DNA of 64,000 bases, taken from the NCBI GenBank assembly GCA_021108395.1, contig JAIOQZ010000027.1, positions 62,001 to 126,000 of the forward strand, written 5' to 3'. Below are positions 8,779 to 17,545 of the stretch, in pieces. This DNA is from Candidatus Cloacimonadota bacterium. GTDB lineage: Bacteria; Cloacimonadota; Cloacimonadia; Cloacimonadales; JAIOQZ01. Each line of letters starts with the position of its first letter. Position 1 is the stretch's first letter. Position numbers and translations under genes: made by a program. The notes beneath the pieces are model-generated. The model was given only the letters and a program-made list of their open reading frames with translations. It searched no databases and was not told where the DNA came from.

Positions 8779-8979
8779 ATGACAGGTATGATGAAGGTGA
8801 AGGACACGCAGGGGCACACGCTCTACATAGTGCCGGCCAAGATACGCGAGGTGTTCATCGCGATGGGCAACGTGGTTATCGTCTGGGACAACGGCAATAA
8901 GAGAACAATCGAAACGTCCAACGCGAAAGCGCTTATCGAGGAGATTATCGCCGCAGTTGAAGACTTCTACCACCGGTAA
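8779..8979 (+). CDS. Small FlbD-like protein, 66 aa
   Basis: A short cytoplasmic protein with GAGGAG upstream of ATG 8779. The pattern of an initial beta strand (MMKVKDTQGHTLYIV), PAKIREV, a strand ending in a GNKRTIET turn and a C-terminal helix resembles the FlbD/YlzI family of about 60-70 aa, often found near flagellar genes but also elsewhere. No flagellar gene is in this window, so no function is assigned. It lies between repeat copy A and the restriction island, transcribed toward the convergent vsr gene. Confidence 0.6.
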   Translation: MTGMMKVKDTQGHTLYIVPAKIREVFIAMGNVVIVWDNGNKRTIETSNAKALIEEIIAAVEDFYHR

Positions 8980-8990
8980 GTCAAACTCTT

Positions 8991-9413
8991 TCACTTACAA
9001 CGTGGTTGACCAAGGAATTCATGGATTCGCTTGATAACGCCATCAAAATCATTCATTTGACATTCCCATATCGCCAGTGCTTTCCAGCCCATTTCATCGA
9101 GTTTTCGTAAGTTGTCTTTGTCTCGCACTACATTTGCTTTGATTTTCTTCTTCCAATACTGTGTGTTGGTTTTTGGAACTCGCGCCCCCCTTTTGCAGTT
9201 ATGACCATGCCAGAAACAACCATGCAATAATATCACCTTTTTCTTGGCGACGAACACAATATCTGGGCTACCTGGAAGGTCTTTGCAATGTATCCTGTAA
9301 CGATAGCCCATTCCATGCAACTTTGAACGAATTTTCAATTCAAAAGCTGTGTTTTTACTTTTCACCCTCCGCATTATCCATTGTCTTTTCTTTTGATCAA
9401 AGACATCAGTCAT
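8991..9413 (-). CDS. vsr: Very short patch repair endonuclease
   Basis: A 140-aa Vsr nicking endonuclease that corrects T:G mismatches formed when 5-methylcytosine deaminates. The family core is intact: SKNTAFELKIRSKLHGMGYRYR, the catalytic Asp in GSPDIVF, and the zinc/catalytic segment HGCFWHGHNC. It is the last gene of the restriction-modification island and overlaps the DUF4928 gene by 8 nt. Its presence agrees with a cytosine-5 methyltransferase two genes upstream. The DNA here is AT-rich compared with both flanks, a sign of transfer. Confidence 0.93.
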   Translation of the reverse strand: MTDVFDQKKRQWIMRRVKSKNTAFELKIRSKLHGMGYRYRIHCKDLPGSPDIVFVAKKKVILLHGCFWHGHNCKRGARVPKTNTQYWKKKIKANVVRDKDNLRKLDEMGWKALAIWECQMNDFDGVIKRIHEFLGQPRCK

Positions 9414-10326
9414 TGTACTTGATGCACAAACTTAAATCTGTCTCACATTGACGAACAATTCTATTGTATTCTTCAATAATATTCTTAACTGTGAGCGCCC
9501 TACCAGAATAGCTGAATTTACCTAGCTCATATACATTGCCAGCGATGAATTGTTCAGCGTTGAATATCTCAATCCTGTCGGCAACACCAAGTTGTTCAGC
9601 AAGGGATTTTGCATGAGGTACACTATCAACCAGGGTGATTATCAACGGTTTTTGAGAGGCTTCAATATTCCTTATGCACTTTTCAATTAATTTCTCAGTT
9701 GGTGAAGTAGTAACGTGTATTGCAACATCTTCAATTAAGAAATCACTACTACGATTGGTTGAAGCGTCAGCTACCGCTGCCCCATGATATGCAATTTCCG
9801 AATCAACGATTAATTGAAGCTTAGCCCCAACTAAGTGTTGAAGCATACTTCCAAGAACTGTTAATCCCTTATTCTCTGATTGGCGTGCCTTAGCTTGTTT
9901 AAACAAATCAATCACTACTGTGAACACAGATTTTGATGGATCATATCTTAATGAAAAGGGGTTTCTGGTTAGATACTGCTTTATTTGTTCAATCCACCAC
10001 AACTCTATGTTATGAATACTAAAATCTCTTCTTCCTGAAATGCTATTCAACAATGTGATATAAGCTTCTGCTTTCCCCATGTTTCCGCGAGATGTTCTTC
10101 CACCTTCTTTTGCTAATTCTTTTACAATGCCATACTCGTTTAGTATTTTACTTACCTTTTTACCACTTAATCCCTTTACCTGTCCCTTTTTCGGTGTTCT
10201 AAAATCTTCCATTACTAATGGATAATCCATGCTCTTTATACTCCGCGTCAATTGAAGAACCATACTGAGTGAACCTTTTTCGTTGATTTTGTGCTTTTCT
10301 TTAAAGACAGATAGCTCTTTGTACAT
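9406..10326 (-). CDS. DUF4928 protein, putative type II restriction endonuclease
   Basis: A 306-aa protein I recognise as DUF4928, a family found next to cytosine-5 DNA methyltransferases and presumed to be the cognate endonuclease. Family features: an N-terminal FKEKHKINEKGSLSMVLQLTR segment, QVKGLSGKKVSKILNEYG, GGRTSRGNMG, and a C-terminal part with IVDSEIAYHGAAVADASTN and DFLIEDVAIHVT that could supply a D/E...D/E-type metal site. ATG 10326 follows GAGGA at 5 nt; TTG 10338 is a weaker alternative. It overlaps the methyltransferase by 26 nt and vsr by 8 nt, so the three form one transcript. Endonuclease activity is inferred from context. Confidence 0.8.
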   Translation of the reverse strand: MYKELSVFKEKHKINEKGSLSMVLQLTRSIKSMDYPLVMEDFRTPKKGQVKGLSGKKVSKILNEYGIVKELAKEGGRTSRGNMGKAEAYITLLNSISGRRDFSIHNIELWWIEQIKQYLTRNPFSLRYDPSKSVFTVVIDLFKQAKARQSENKGLTVLGSMLQHLVGAKLQLIVDSEIAYHGAAVADASTNRSSDFLIEDVAIHVTTSPTEKLIEKCIRNIEASQKPLIITLVDSVPHAKSLAEQLGVADRIEIFNAEQFIAGNVYELGKFSYSGRALTVKNIIEEYNRIVRQCETDLSLCIKYND

Positions 10327-11398
10327 GTGTTTCCTCAATTTCTCTGCTAATTGGGTACAACAAGTTTTCTGCTATGTACTTTGTTACCGGTACTACAACA
10401 GCATCGCCCATCGCTCTGTAAGCGTCATTGTATGATCCTGGCAACTTATATTCCCTGCCAGCCCCCATCAATTGTGAAGCCTCATCTATTGTTAACAGAC
10501 GAATACAGAGTTGATTATCCTTAAATAACACTATATATTGCCTGCTACTACCGCCACTAGGAGTCCTCAAACATCCTGCTAAGCCATCAAATCGCAGTTC
10601 AAGCACTTGGTTTCCATGACGAATTCGTCTGTATCCTGGGAATGCCCATCTGCCATTCTGAATAGCTTTTTCTACACGTTTTATATGTGAATCAGGTATC
10701 AATTTCAATAGATGCATTGCTTTCTCGTTCGATAAGCATGATGCATTCTTCTCAACAATATCTTCTATACTATTCATTCTAGCTGATGGCTTAGGCATAT
10801 ACCACCACGTCCAATCATGTATGTTATTCGCAATTTCAACGATTTTCCGCGTATGGCACCAAATTGGTCCATCAGTTATATTTCTAGAAATATCTACGTT
10901 TTTTTTAACAGCAATAACAAATACTCTTTTTCTTGATTGAGGTACCCATGACGATGCATCCAATATAACTGCTCCGACATTGTACCCTCTATTTACTAGT
11001 GATGCGTGAATATCTTTGTAATCGTGGCCGTTATTTGATGAAAGCAAACCAACAACATTTTCAGCAACAATGATTGGTGGATGAGACTTCATCTCATCCA
11101 TTACACGTAACCATTCCCAAACTAAACCACTTCTTGCACTGGCCAACCCATTCTGTTTTCCAGCAAGAGAAATATCCTGACACGGAAAACTGCCCCAAGA
11201 CAACATAGCTTCAGGAACAACACTGCCATGAATATTCCTGATTGACCCTAAAATGAATATATCTGTATCATGATTAGACAGGTATATATCTACCTTTTTT
11301 CGTGATATATCATTAGCCCAAATTGGTCTAAAATAGTCTCGTAACCCTTCGCTAACTAAGCCGCTTCCAGCAAAAAAATCTAAAAAAGTATTTTCCAT
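10301..11398 (-). CDS. DNA cytosine-5 methyltransferase
   Basis: A 365-aa m5C methyltransferase protecting host DNA from the companion endonuclease. Motif I FLDFFAGSGLVSEGL binds S-adenosylmethionine, motif IV GSFPCQDIS carries the catalytic Cys, motif VI is AENVVG and motif VIII QSRKRVFVIAV. A target-recognition region of moderate length follows, with a conserved end LRTPSGGSSRQ and LLTIDEASQLMG. ATG 11398 follows a GGAG site and is preferred over GTG 11410. Recognition sequence is unknown. Low GC relative to neighbours and the tight cassette order methyltransferase-DUF4928-vsr mark it as acquired. Confidence 0.93.
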   Translation of the reverse strand: MENTFLDFFAGSGLVSEGLRDYFRPIWANDISRKKVDIYLSNHDTDIFILGSIRNIHGSVVPEAMLSWGSFPCQDISLAGKQNGLASARSGLVWEWLRVMDEMKSHPPIIVAENVVGLLSSNNGHDYKDIHASLVNRGYNVGAVILDASSWVPQSRKRVFVIAVKKNVDISRNITDGPIWCHTRKIVEIANNIHDWTWWYMPKPSARMNSIEDIVEKNASCLSNEKAMHLLKLIPDSHIKRVEKAIQNGRWAFPGYRRIRHGNQVLELRFDGLAGCLRTPSGGSSRQYIVLFKDNQLCIRLLTIDEASQLMGAGREYKLPGSYNDAYRAMGDAVVVPVTKYIAENLLYPISREIEETHVQRAICL

Positions 11399-11417
11399 GT
11401 CAATCTCCACTACTACT

Positions 11418-11444
11418 TGTATACATGAAACAAAAACAGGTCAA
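11418..11444 (-). promoter_or_regulatory. Possible promoter of the restriction-modification island
   Basis: On the minus strand TTGACC (11439-11444) and TATACA (11418-11423) lie 15 nt apart, about 20 nt upstream of the methyltransferase start. The spacing is short for a sigma-70 promoter, so the call is tentative. The surrounding 105 bp between this gene and the epimerase gene contain no other gene and no obvious controller-protein box. Confidence 0.3.
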
Positions 11445-11516
11445 GTGAAAACTTGAATTCCATTGACAATTATACCGTAGCAAATCGTGCAACTGGTATA
11501 TCACAAAGAATAGCCG

Positions 11517-12488
11517 CTACCGCTTGTGCCGCAGATACCAGGCGCAGGTGCGGGCGAGTTCATCGGCGGTGGCGTGACGCTGCACATAGCCGCTGGCAGC
11601 GAGTTTCTCCGCTTTGTAGTCAGTGGAGGTGGCGAATTTCTTCATGCGGTCGCTGTTGATGGGCAAGTCCTTCCGCAGCAGCTTCCCCAGCACATCAAAC
11701 AGCCTGCCGATGCCGATGGCCAGTCCCAGCGGGATGCACACCCGCGGCATACGAAACCCCTGCTGCGCCGCGATGTGCTCCATCAACCCGCGCACTGTGA
11801 TGTATGGCGTGTCGATGCAGTTATAGGCCTCGATGCCCGGCTTCAGCAGCCCGATGGCGTGGTCGGTCATATCTACCAGGTTGGCCAGCGACACCATGCT
11901 CTTGATGTGCTCGCCCTTTCCCACCGTGACCCAGGGGCGGCGATGCAGCATGTCGATGAGGTTGTACATGTTGGCGTAGTTGTGCGGACCGAAGATGATG
12001 GTGGGACGCAGAAACACCACCTGGCGACTGGCGTCTTGCTGCTGCCATTGCTCGATGACCACTTCCCCAGCCAGTTTTGAGGAACCGTAAACCGTATTCG
12101 GCTCGAAGGGCGCTGTTTCGTCGCAGGGCGCACTTTGGTGACCGTACACCGACACCGTGCTGTAATAGATTACCCGCGAAATGGACGCGCCTGCCCAGCG
12201 CATAAGTTGCCGCGTACCTTCTTCATTGTCGCGATAGTATTCCGCGTCACCGATGCCGAAGTCGTGCTTGGCGGCGGCGCAGTGAATGAGCAGGTCGAAC
12301 TTTCTGTGCTCGAACGGGGCGTAGTCGGCCAGGTTGCAGATGTCGCCCTGCACAGTATTTGGGTGCGGCTCTATCATGCAATCGGGGCTGCGGTCGATGC
12401 CGTGCACCTCGTGCCCCTGTTCTCCATAATGCCACATGAGCCGTGAGCCGACAAATCCGTTCGAGCCGGTGATTAGTATGCGCATCAT
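11517..12488 (-). CDS. NAD(P)-dependent nucleotide-sugar epimerase/dehydratase
   Basis: A 323-aa extended short-chain dehydrogenase. The Rossmann motif GSNGFVG lies near residue 8, the catalytic Ser region is YYSTVSVYG (about 147-155), and the YxxxK pair is in VYGSSKLAGE (about 171). It probably modifies a nucleotide sugar or lipid-linked sugar for the surface polysaccharide made by this operon. Two adjacent ATGs (12488, 12485) overlap the upstream glycosyltransferase stop. It is the last gene of the polysaccharide operon. Confidence 0.85.
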   Translation of the reverse strand: MMRILITGSNGFVGSRLMWHYGEQGHEVHGIDRSPDCMIEPHPNTVQGDICNLADYAPFEHRKFDLLIHCAAAKHDFGIGDAEYYRDNEEGTRQLMRWAGASISRVIYYSTVSVYGHQSAPCDETAPFEPNTVYGSSKLAGEVVIEQWQQQDASRQVVFLRPTIIFGPHNYANMYNLIDMLHRRPWVTVGKGEHIKSMVSLANLVDMTDHAIGLLKPGIEAYNCIDTPYITVRGLMEHIAAQQGFRMPRVCIPLGLAIGIGRLFDVLGKLLRKDLPINSDRMKKFATSTDYKAEKLAASGYVQRHATADELARTCAWYLRHKR

Positions 12489-13699
12489 TCTCCCAATGTC
12501 TCTCGGCTGACAACGCCTTGCCGCCAGCAGTCAACCAGATTTCCCACGTTATTTTCCCACGAGTACTTTGACCAGGCATAACGCTGGCCACTTTCTCCGA
12601 TTTTCTTCCGTAGAGCCTCATCCTTCGCCAGGCGCACCATAGCCTCACCGAATGCCTGCGCTGTATCCCGTTCCAGCGCCTCATCGCCTTCGCGGTCAGG
12701 AAACCCCTGCATCGCTCGGGAGGTAGCCACCAGCGGAATCCCCACAGACATCGATTCGAGGACTTTGTTCAGCATGCCAGTGCCGGCCAGCAGGGGATAT
12801 GCCCCGATGCGACATCCGCACAGTGTTTCGGTGATGTCGGGCACGAACCCGGTCACTTCGATGTTGCTGCGCCCATGCAGGCGGCGAATCTCAGGTGAGG
12901 GGTTATTGCCGACGATGAGCAGCCGCCAGTCTGGAAGCACTCGGTGAACCGCCGGCCATATCTCATTCGCCAGAAACAACGCCGCCTGCACGTTCGGAAA
13001 GTAGCTCATCCCGCCGTGAAACACAAACGCGTTCTTCCGCTCGACGTTACTGTATCGGGCGAGGTATTCCGGCGTGATGAACGTGCCGTTGGGGTTCACC
13101 ACCACATCCGGCTTCCCCCAGGCGATTTTATCCTTCTCGCTCACCAGCATGGTCACCCCTGCCCGCTTGTACATGGTTTCTTCGTAGCGCCGCAGCAAGG
13201 CGGCTTCGAGAGAAAATATCTGTCGCCGCGGAAACCGCTCGCCCTCGGCGCGCCTGCGCATGTTGAGCGACAGCAAATCGAGCATGTCGAGAGTCAGAGG
13301 AATTTCCGGCGGGATGTACAGTCCGGTGCGCACGGTCTGCGTGTGAATCATGTCCGGCACCAACCGTGCCAGGGTTCTTCGTATTTCGCGGCGGTTCTTC
13401 TCGCTGGTATAATAGTTCACCTGCATGGGCGCCTTGTTGAACGGTGTACGAAGAAGGCCGGCCCAGTGAGCGAGCTTGCTCATCTTGAACCAGTGCATCG
13501 AGGTAAAGCAGTGCCCCAGGTTCTGCTCTACGGCAACACGCTCCGCTTCTGTGCGATGCAGCGACAGCAGATGCAATTCGATTTCATCGCTGTAAATATC
13601 GGCCAAGCGGCGTATCTGCTCCGTAGTGACCCGCTGGTCGCCCTTGAGTGGCGGAAAAGGCGGGCGGTAGCTCAGCCACGCAATGCGTAAGCGGCTCAT
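12485..13699 (-). CDS. Glycosyltransferase, GT4-like (PEP-CTERM/XrtA-associated type)
   Basis: A 404-aa glycosyltransferase with a GT-B fold. The N-terminus (IAWLSYRPPFPPLKGDQRVTTEQIRRLA) resembles the TIGR03087-type transferases of exosortase-linked exopolysaccharide loci. The C-terminal nucleotide-binding half shows VFHGGMSYFPNVQAALFLANEIWP, LIVGNNPSPEIRRL and a GTGMLNKVLESMSVGIPLVATS loop with the acidic residue typical of GT4. Likely adds a sugar at the cytoplasmic membrane face. Start overlaps the stop of the upstream transferase by 4 nt. Donor and acceptor unknown. Confidence 0.82.
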   Translation of the reverse strand: MSRLRIAWLSYRPPFPPLKGDQRVTTEQIRRLADIYSDEIELHLLSLHRTEAERVAVEQNLGHCFTSMHWFKMSKLAHWAGLLRTPFNKAPMQVNYYTSEKNRREIRRTLARLVPDMIHTQTVRTGLYIPPEIPLTLDMLDLLSLNMRRRAEGERFPRRQIFSLEAALLRRYEETMYKRAGVTMLVSEKDKIAWGKPDVVVNPNGTFITPEYLARYSNVERKNAFVFHGGMSYFPNVQAALFLANEIWPAVHRVLPDWRLLIVGNNPSPEIRRLHGRSNIEVTGFVPDITETLCGCRIGAYPLLAGTGMLNKVLESMSVGIPLVATSRAMQGFPDREGDEALERDTAQAFGEAMVRLAKDEALRKKIGESGQRYAWSKYSWENNVGNLVDCWRQGVVSRETLGE

Positions 13700-14820
13700 G
13701 AAGTGTCTCCCAGAAGCCTGGCGTACAGAGCGAGCAATTTAGCTTCTTCGCGCGACCAGTTGTAGGTTTCCAACGCGAGTTTTCTGCCTTTCTCGCTCAT
13801 TCGCCTGGCAGACTGAGGATCATCGAATATTCTGGTAATTCCGGCGGCAATGGATTCTGGAGAGAGAGGATCGACCATGACGCCGCAGTCGTTGTCTGCG
13901 ATGAGCTGCCGCCACAGCGGAAAATTGGAAGCGACGATGGGCAACCCTGCCGCCATGTACTCGAATAGCTTGTTTGGATACGACTGGAGATTATTCTGCG
14001 TTGGTGGCAATACATTGACGCCCGTCTGACAGTCAGCCATCAGTTTTCGGACTCGCTCACGATCAAGATAACCATGCTCTATTACTTTTTCCCATCCAGG
14101 TGTCTGGCGCAGAATCTGACGGTAAGATTCATCTTCATAGTCGCCAACGAGATGCAAACGCCCATCCACAAAACTCATAGCATGTACAAGATTGTGCAGC
14201 GTACGCTCTTTGCAAACACGACCGACATAGATTATATCGCGGGAATCTGAGTTGAACTGCCGCTTGACCGCATCCCACTTGTCTGTTCGCGGAAAGTTGT
14301 TGACGGTGATGATGGTACGATTTGCAGGGTATTTGGCAGTCAGTTCTTTCTCGACAGGAGGGCATGCTGCCACAATGGCGGCAAACCTGGAGAAAGACAA
14401 ACGCTCAAGACAACCGTACACTCTCTGAGCAAGATGTGCAGCGAACGGCCTCAGGTATTCTTTGCTGAAAAAGAACCGCTCGACGTGTTCATGCACGTCG
14501 TAGATGACAGGCTTTCTTCTCAGTATGCTCAATAGCGCCATCCAGGGCAGCAGCTCTGGATCGTGAAAGTGATAAATGTCAGCCGGTGTTCGCCATGCGG
14601 CGATAAACGCTCGCAGTGCACCCCATGTCATGCGAATGGGACGCCTGCGATAACGACGCAACGGTTTGATGGTCACACCGGCCATCTGCTCCTGCCGGTC
14701 ATGCGGCGCTATCAGCACGACATGATACTTCATGGCGGCGCTGGCGCATTCTCGCCAGAGAATGCGAGTATCTGTAACCATATGCACGGTAGTGATATGA
14801 CAGATGCATCGTTTCTTCAT
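13696..14820 (-). CDS. Glycosyltransferase family 4 protein
   Basis: A 374-aa GT-B transferase. The N-terminal half has YHFHDPELLPWM and the DVHE motif; the C-terminal half has IIYVGRVCKERTLHNLVHAMSF, HLVGDYEDESY and the YPNKLFEYMAAGLPIVAS signature with the conserved Glu. It should extend the repeat-unit sugar chain on the cytoplasmic side. ATG 14820 follows AAAGGG and lies 2 nt after the stop of a short transferase remnant (14823-14966), which suggests translational coupling. TTG 14826 is a weaker start. Confidence 0.88.
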   Translation of the reverse strand: MKKRCICHITTVHMVTDTRILWRECASAAMKYHVVLIAPHDRQEQMAGVTIKPLRRYRRRPIRMTWGALRAFIAAWRTPADIYHFHDPELLPWMALLSILRRKPVIYDVHEHVERFFFSKEYLRPFAAHLAQRVYGCLERLSFSRFAAIVAACPPVEKELTAKYPANRTIITVNNFPRTDKWDAVKRQFNSDSRDIIYVGRVCKERTLHNLVHAMSFVDGRLHLVGDYEDESYRQILRQTPGWEKVIEHGYLDRERVRKLMADCQTGVNVLPPTQNNLQSYPNKLFEYMAAGLPIVASNFPLWRQLIADNDCGVMVDPLSPESIAAGITRIFDDPQSARRMSEKGRKLALETYNWSREEAKLLALYARLLGDTS

Positions 14821-14822
14821 AC

Positions 14823-14966
14823 TCAACCCTTTCTGATGGGAAAAGCGATGTCGCTGACTTGCAGGTATGCCAATCTGACATCATGTACTTCGCTCAGGAC
14901 TGCAAACGTGCGCCTTACGCGATTATCGTATTGGATATCACCGAGCAACAGCACAATTATTTTCAT
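14823..14966 (-). pseudogene. N-terminal remnant of a GT4-type glycosyltransferase (47 aa)
   Basis: A 47-codon frame with ATG 14966 and a GGAG ribosome site 5 nt upstream encodes MKIIVLLLGDIQYDNRVRRT and continues to AFPIRKG before TGA. The first strand plus the GD...DNRVRRT turn is the standard start of GT4 glycosyltransferases. The adjacent full-length gene has its own complete N-terminus, so this is not its missing start. Most likely it is what remains of a deleted transferase, kept because it lies in the operon; a leader-peptide role through coupling with the gene 2 nt downstream is possible. Confidence 0.6.
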
Positions 14967-14981
14967 GGTATCTCCATGCGA

Positions 14982-16277
14982 TTATACCTTCAAATCTGTA
15001 TCGACAATATCTTTACAAAGTTTCATCATACCAAAATGGAGCCAATACACAGCAAACATAATCCCGAAATATTCAAAAATAGAACTTATCGAAACATGAC
15101 TGGCATTGAGTAACCAATAAGCCATAAAGCCAATCGTCAAAGGATTCTTCGGCAGGCGCAGAAGAAACAACTGGAACAACTGCAACAAGGTGGAGACAAG
15201 AAACATGCTGGCAATCATCGCGCCATAGCCGAAATTGCAATAGAACTCGGTATAATACACCGTCGGAGCCGTCCCAACCACTTCTTTCACTCCGAAAGTG
15301 TATGCAAATACCTGATAGCCAAGAAAGAACCGCTTATAGGGGAAAATGCCGGCGGGATTGGGAATCGTAGCGCCCAGCAGGTAATCGAACCTCTCGGGAT
15401 AAATGCGGAACGCGGTGTACATCCCCTTTGTCTGGGCCAGAAACAAACGCTCGCAGATGGTGAGAATGATTTTCCCGATTTCCTGGCCAAACATGCCCAT
15501 GATGAACTGATACATCACCACGAGAATCACGATAACGATTATTGTGAGCCAGAGCACCTTTTTCCACTCGAAGCGGCCTTTAAAGATGAAGTAGGCAAGC
15601 AGCGTCATGCCCAGAAAGTTTATCAGTGGCATCTTTTGCACATCATTTACATGCATGAAGGCAGTGAAAACAAACGTGAGTAAAAATGCGATATTCCAGA
15701 ACTGGTTCTTCCAGTTCATGCGGGCAGCGAAAGTCATCAGAGCAAGGGTGGGCAGAATGTTTCGAAAATAGAAACTGAATCGGTGATACTTGCCGGCGAA
15801 AGACGAAGTGGCCAGGTCACGACTTATTGCCAGAGAATGCGCCACAGAGGTTTTGAACATATCAAAAAAGGGAATAGACGGCAACAGTGAAAGATAATAC
15901 ACTGAAATGGCTATAGACGCGCCAGCCAGCAACATGAAACTCACCCGAAAGCCTGTGGTGTCGTTCAAGCCACTCATCGGGGCAACGAGAAAGTTGTCGA
16001 GTTCGTAGCGCAGGTTGCGGTGCAAGATTGTATCGGCGATGACAGGCGCAAGCGTATGAACCACCACCCCGAGCAGCAAGGCCGAAAGATATTTCACCTC
16101 GGCGGGCCCAAGCCCGTTAACCACATACACACCGCCAATCACATTGAAAACAATGTGATAGAGCAGAAACAGGCCGGGCAGCGTGAGGAACCAGTTGCGA
16201 CCATAGCGCTTGAGCAGAAACCACTGCGAGCCGACGATGGTTGCGGCTGTCAGCACAACCCAGCCAAAGATGTTCAC
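14982..16277 (-). CDS. O-antigen/exopolysaccharide polymerase, Wzy-like
   Basis: A 431-aa polytopic inner-membrane protein with about 10-12 hydrophobic helices and a larger loop in the C-terminal half (about residues 255-330, containing LFLAQTKGMYTAFRIYPERFDYLLG). The topology and its place between wzx and glycosyltransferases fit a Wzy polymerase, which joins lipid-linked repeat units on the periplasmic side. Wzy proteins vary greatly in sequence, so the call rests on topology and context. ATG 16277 overlaps the Wzx stop by 4 nt. Confidence 0.75.
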   Translation of the reverse strand: MNIFGWVVLTAATIVGSQWFLLKRYGRNWFLTLPGLFLLYHIVFNVIGGVYVVNGLGPAEVKYLSALLLGVVVHTLAPVIADTILHRNLRYELDNFLVAPMSGLNDTTGFRVSFMLLAGASIAISVYYLSLLPSIPFFDMFKTSVAHSLAISRDLATSSFAGKYHRFSFYFRNILPTLALMTFAARMNWKNQFWNIAFLLTFVFTAFMHVNDVQKMPLINFLGMTLLAYFIFKGRFEWKKVLWLTIIVIVILVVMYQFIMGMFGQEIGKIILTICERLFLAQTKGMYTAFRIYPERFDYLLGATIPNPAGIFPYKRFFLGYQVFAYTFGVKEVVGTAPTVYYTEFYCNFGYGAMIASMFLVSTLLQLFQLFLLRLPKNPLTIGFMAYWLLNASHVSISSIFEYFGIMFAVYWLHFGMMKLCKDIVDTDLKV

Positions 16278-17545
16278 TCTGCCGCCTCAGCCGCAGAACT
16301 CGACATGGGCACCATCCATCGATAGCTGACCCAGGTATTCAACACGGAATTGAAAATTCGTGTCACAAGCACCGCCAATGCCATGCCCCATGTTGACCAA
16401 AACCAGCACATGGGAATGGATACCGCCAGAAACACGATGAATGACACCAGCGATACAATCGAGTTGAGCCGGACATTACCTATGGCAAGCCAATATCCGC
16501 CGTTGATGCTGCTGATATGCTGAAACAGCGCTGCGATGAGCATGACGCGAAACAGCGGCACAACAGCGGAATACGCCGAACCATGCAGCAGGTCGATGAG
16601 AACTGGAGCCAGTAACCACAGTCCCGCCAGAACAATGATAAACGCGCCGGTCGTCAACGCCAGCACCTTGCGCATGTGCCGCAGCAATCCATCACGATCT
16701 TTGTGTTTGCGGGCTACATCGGCGTACAGGGCTGTGGTTATCGAGGGTGCGAGGAGGCTGAGACTGGTCAGATAGAGCAGAGCTATCTTGATGAAAGCCA
16801 CCTCACTGCTGCTCTGCACAAACCACAACACCAGGAACGGCTGAAGCTGCATCTGGATCTGCGCAAGTCCGCCGCCCAGGAAACTCCAGCCATAGTAGCC
16901 GACATATCGCTTCAGCAGCGGGCGTTCCAAGCGCAGCGTCTGTCCTGCAAAGTCTTTGCGAAATACAGCAATCATCATCAAAAAAAGAACGATGTATGCC
17001 AGCGCCTCACCGCTTATGCGCCCCCACATCCATCCGCTGAAACCCGACAGATAGATGAACAGCGCCACCAATCCCGCTTTCAAAGTGCCCTGGATAGCCT
17101 CCATTATTGTGAGCAGCCCGACACGGCCGCTGCCCAGAAGCGTACCCTTGAACAACTCGGTGAGTAGAAAGAACAGGAGAAATGGCATGTATATCAGCGC
17201 AATCCGTTGTATCGCAGCGTCCTCGATGGGCCGTACAATCAACATGAAAGAGTAAAACGCGAGCATTGTCACGAGGTAACAGGCAAGCATGAAGCCCAAG
17301 CCGTGCCAGTAGTGCATCCGCTTTCGCTCCGGTTCCTGAGCGGAATAGGTGGCTACGGCGCGAGAAAGCTGATTGCCGCCCAAGATGAGGAACACCGAGT
17401 ACATCGACAGGATAATGGAGAGGTAGCCAAAGCTTTCGGGGCCAACGACACGCGACACATATGCCGTGGCAAAGAACACGATTCCTCTGCCATAGAATGT
17501 ACCGAAAATTCGGTAGGAAATCTTTCTGAGAGTCCGTCTGTTCAT
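16274..17545 (-). CDS. Polysaccharide flippase, Wzx-like (MATE/MOP superfamily)
   Basis: A 423-aa membrane protein with about 12 helices. The N-terminal KISYRIFGTFYGRGIVFFATAYVSRVVGPESFGYLSI segment is typical of Wzx flippases, with the conserved polar RVVGPESFG loop between helices 1 and 2. It would move lipid-linked repeat units across the inner membrane for polymerisation by the next gene product. Its start and stop overlap both neighbours by 4 nt, so wzz-wzx-wzy are tightly coupled. Confidence 0.85.
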   Translation of the reverse strand: MNRRTLRKISYRIFGTFYGRGIVFFATAYVSRVVGPESFGYLSIILSMYSVFLILGGNQLSRAVATYSAQEPERKRMHYWHGLGFMLACYLVTMLAFYSFMLIVRPIEDAAIQRIALIYMPFLLFFLLTELFKGTLLGSGRVGLLTIMEAIQGTLKAGLVALFIYLSGFSGWMWGRISGEALAYIVLFLMMIAVFRKDFAGQTLRLERPLLKRYVGYYGWSFLGGGLAQIQMQLQPFLVLWFVQSSSEVAFIKIALLYLTSLSLLAPSITTALYADVARKHKDRDGLLRHMRKVLALTTGAFIIVLAGLWLLAPVLIDLLHGSAYSAVVPLFRVMLIAALFQHISSINGGYWLAIGNVRLNSIVSLVSFIVFLAVSIPMCWFWSTWGMALAVLVTRIFNSVLNTWVSYRWMVPMSSSAAEAAE

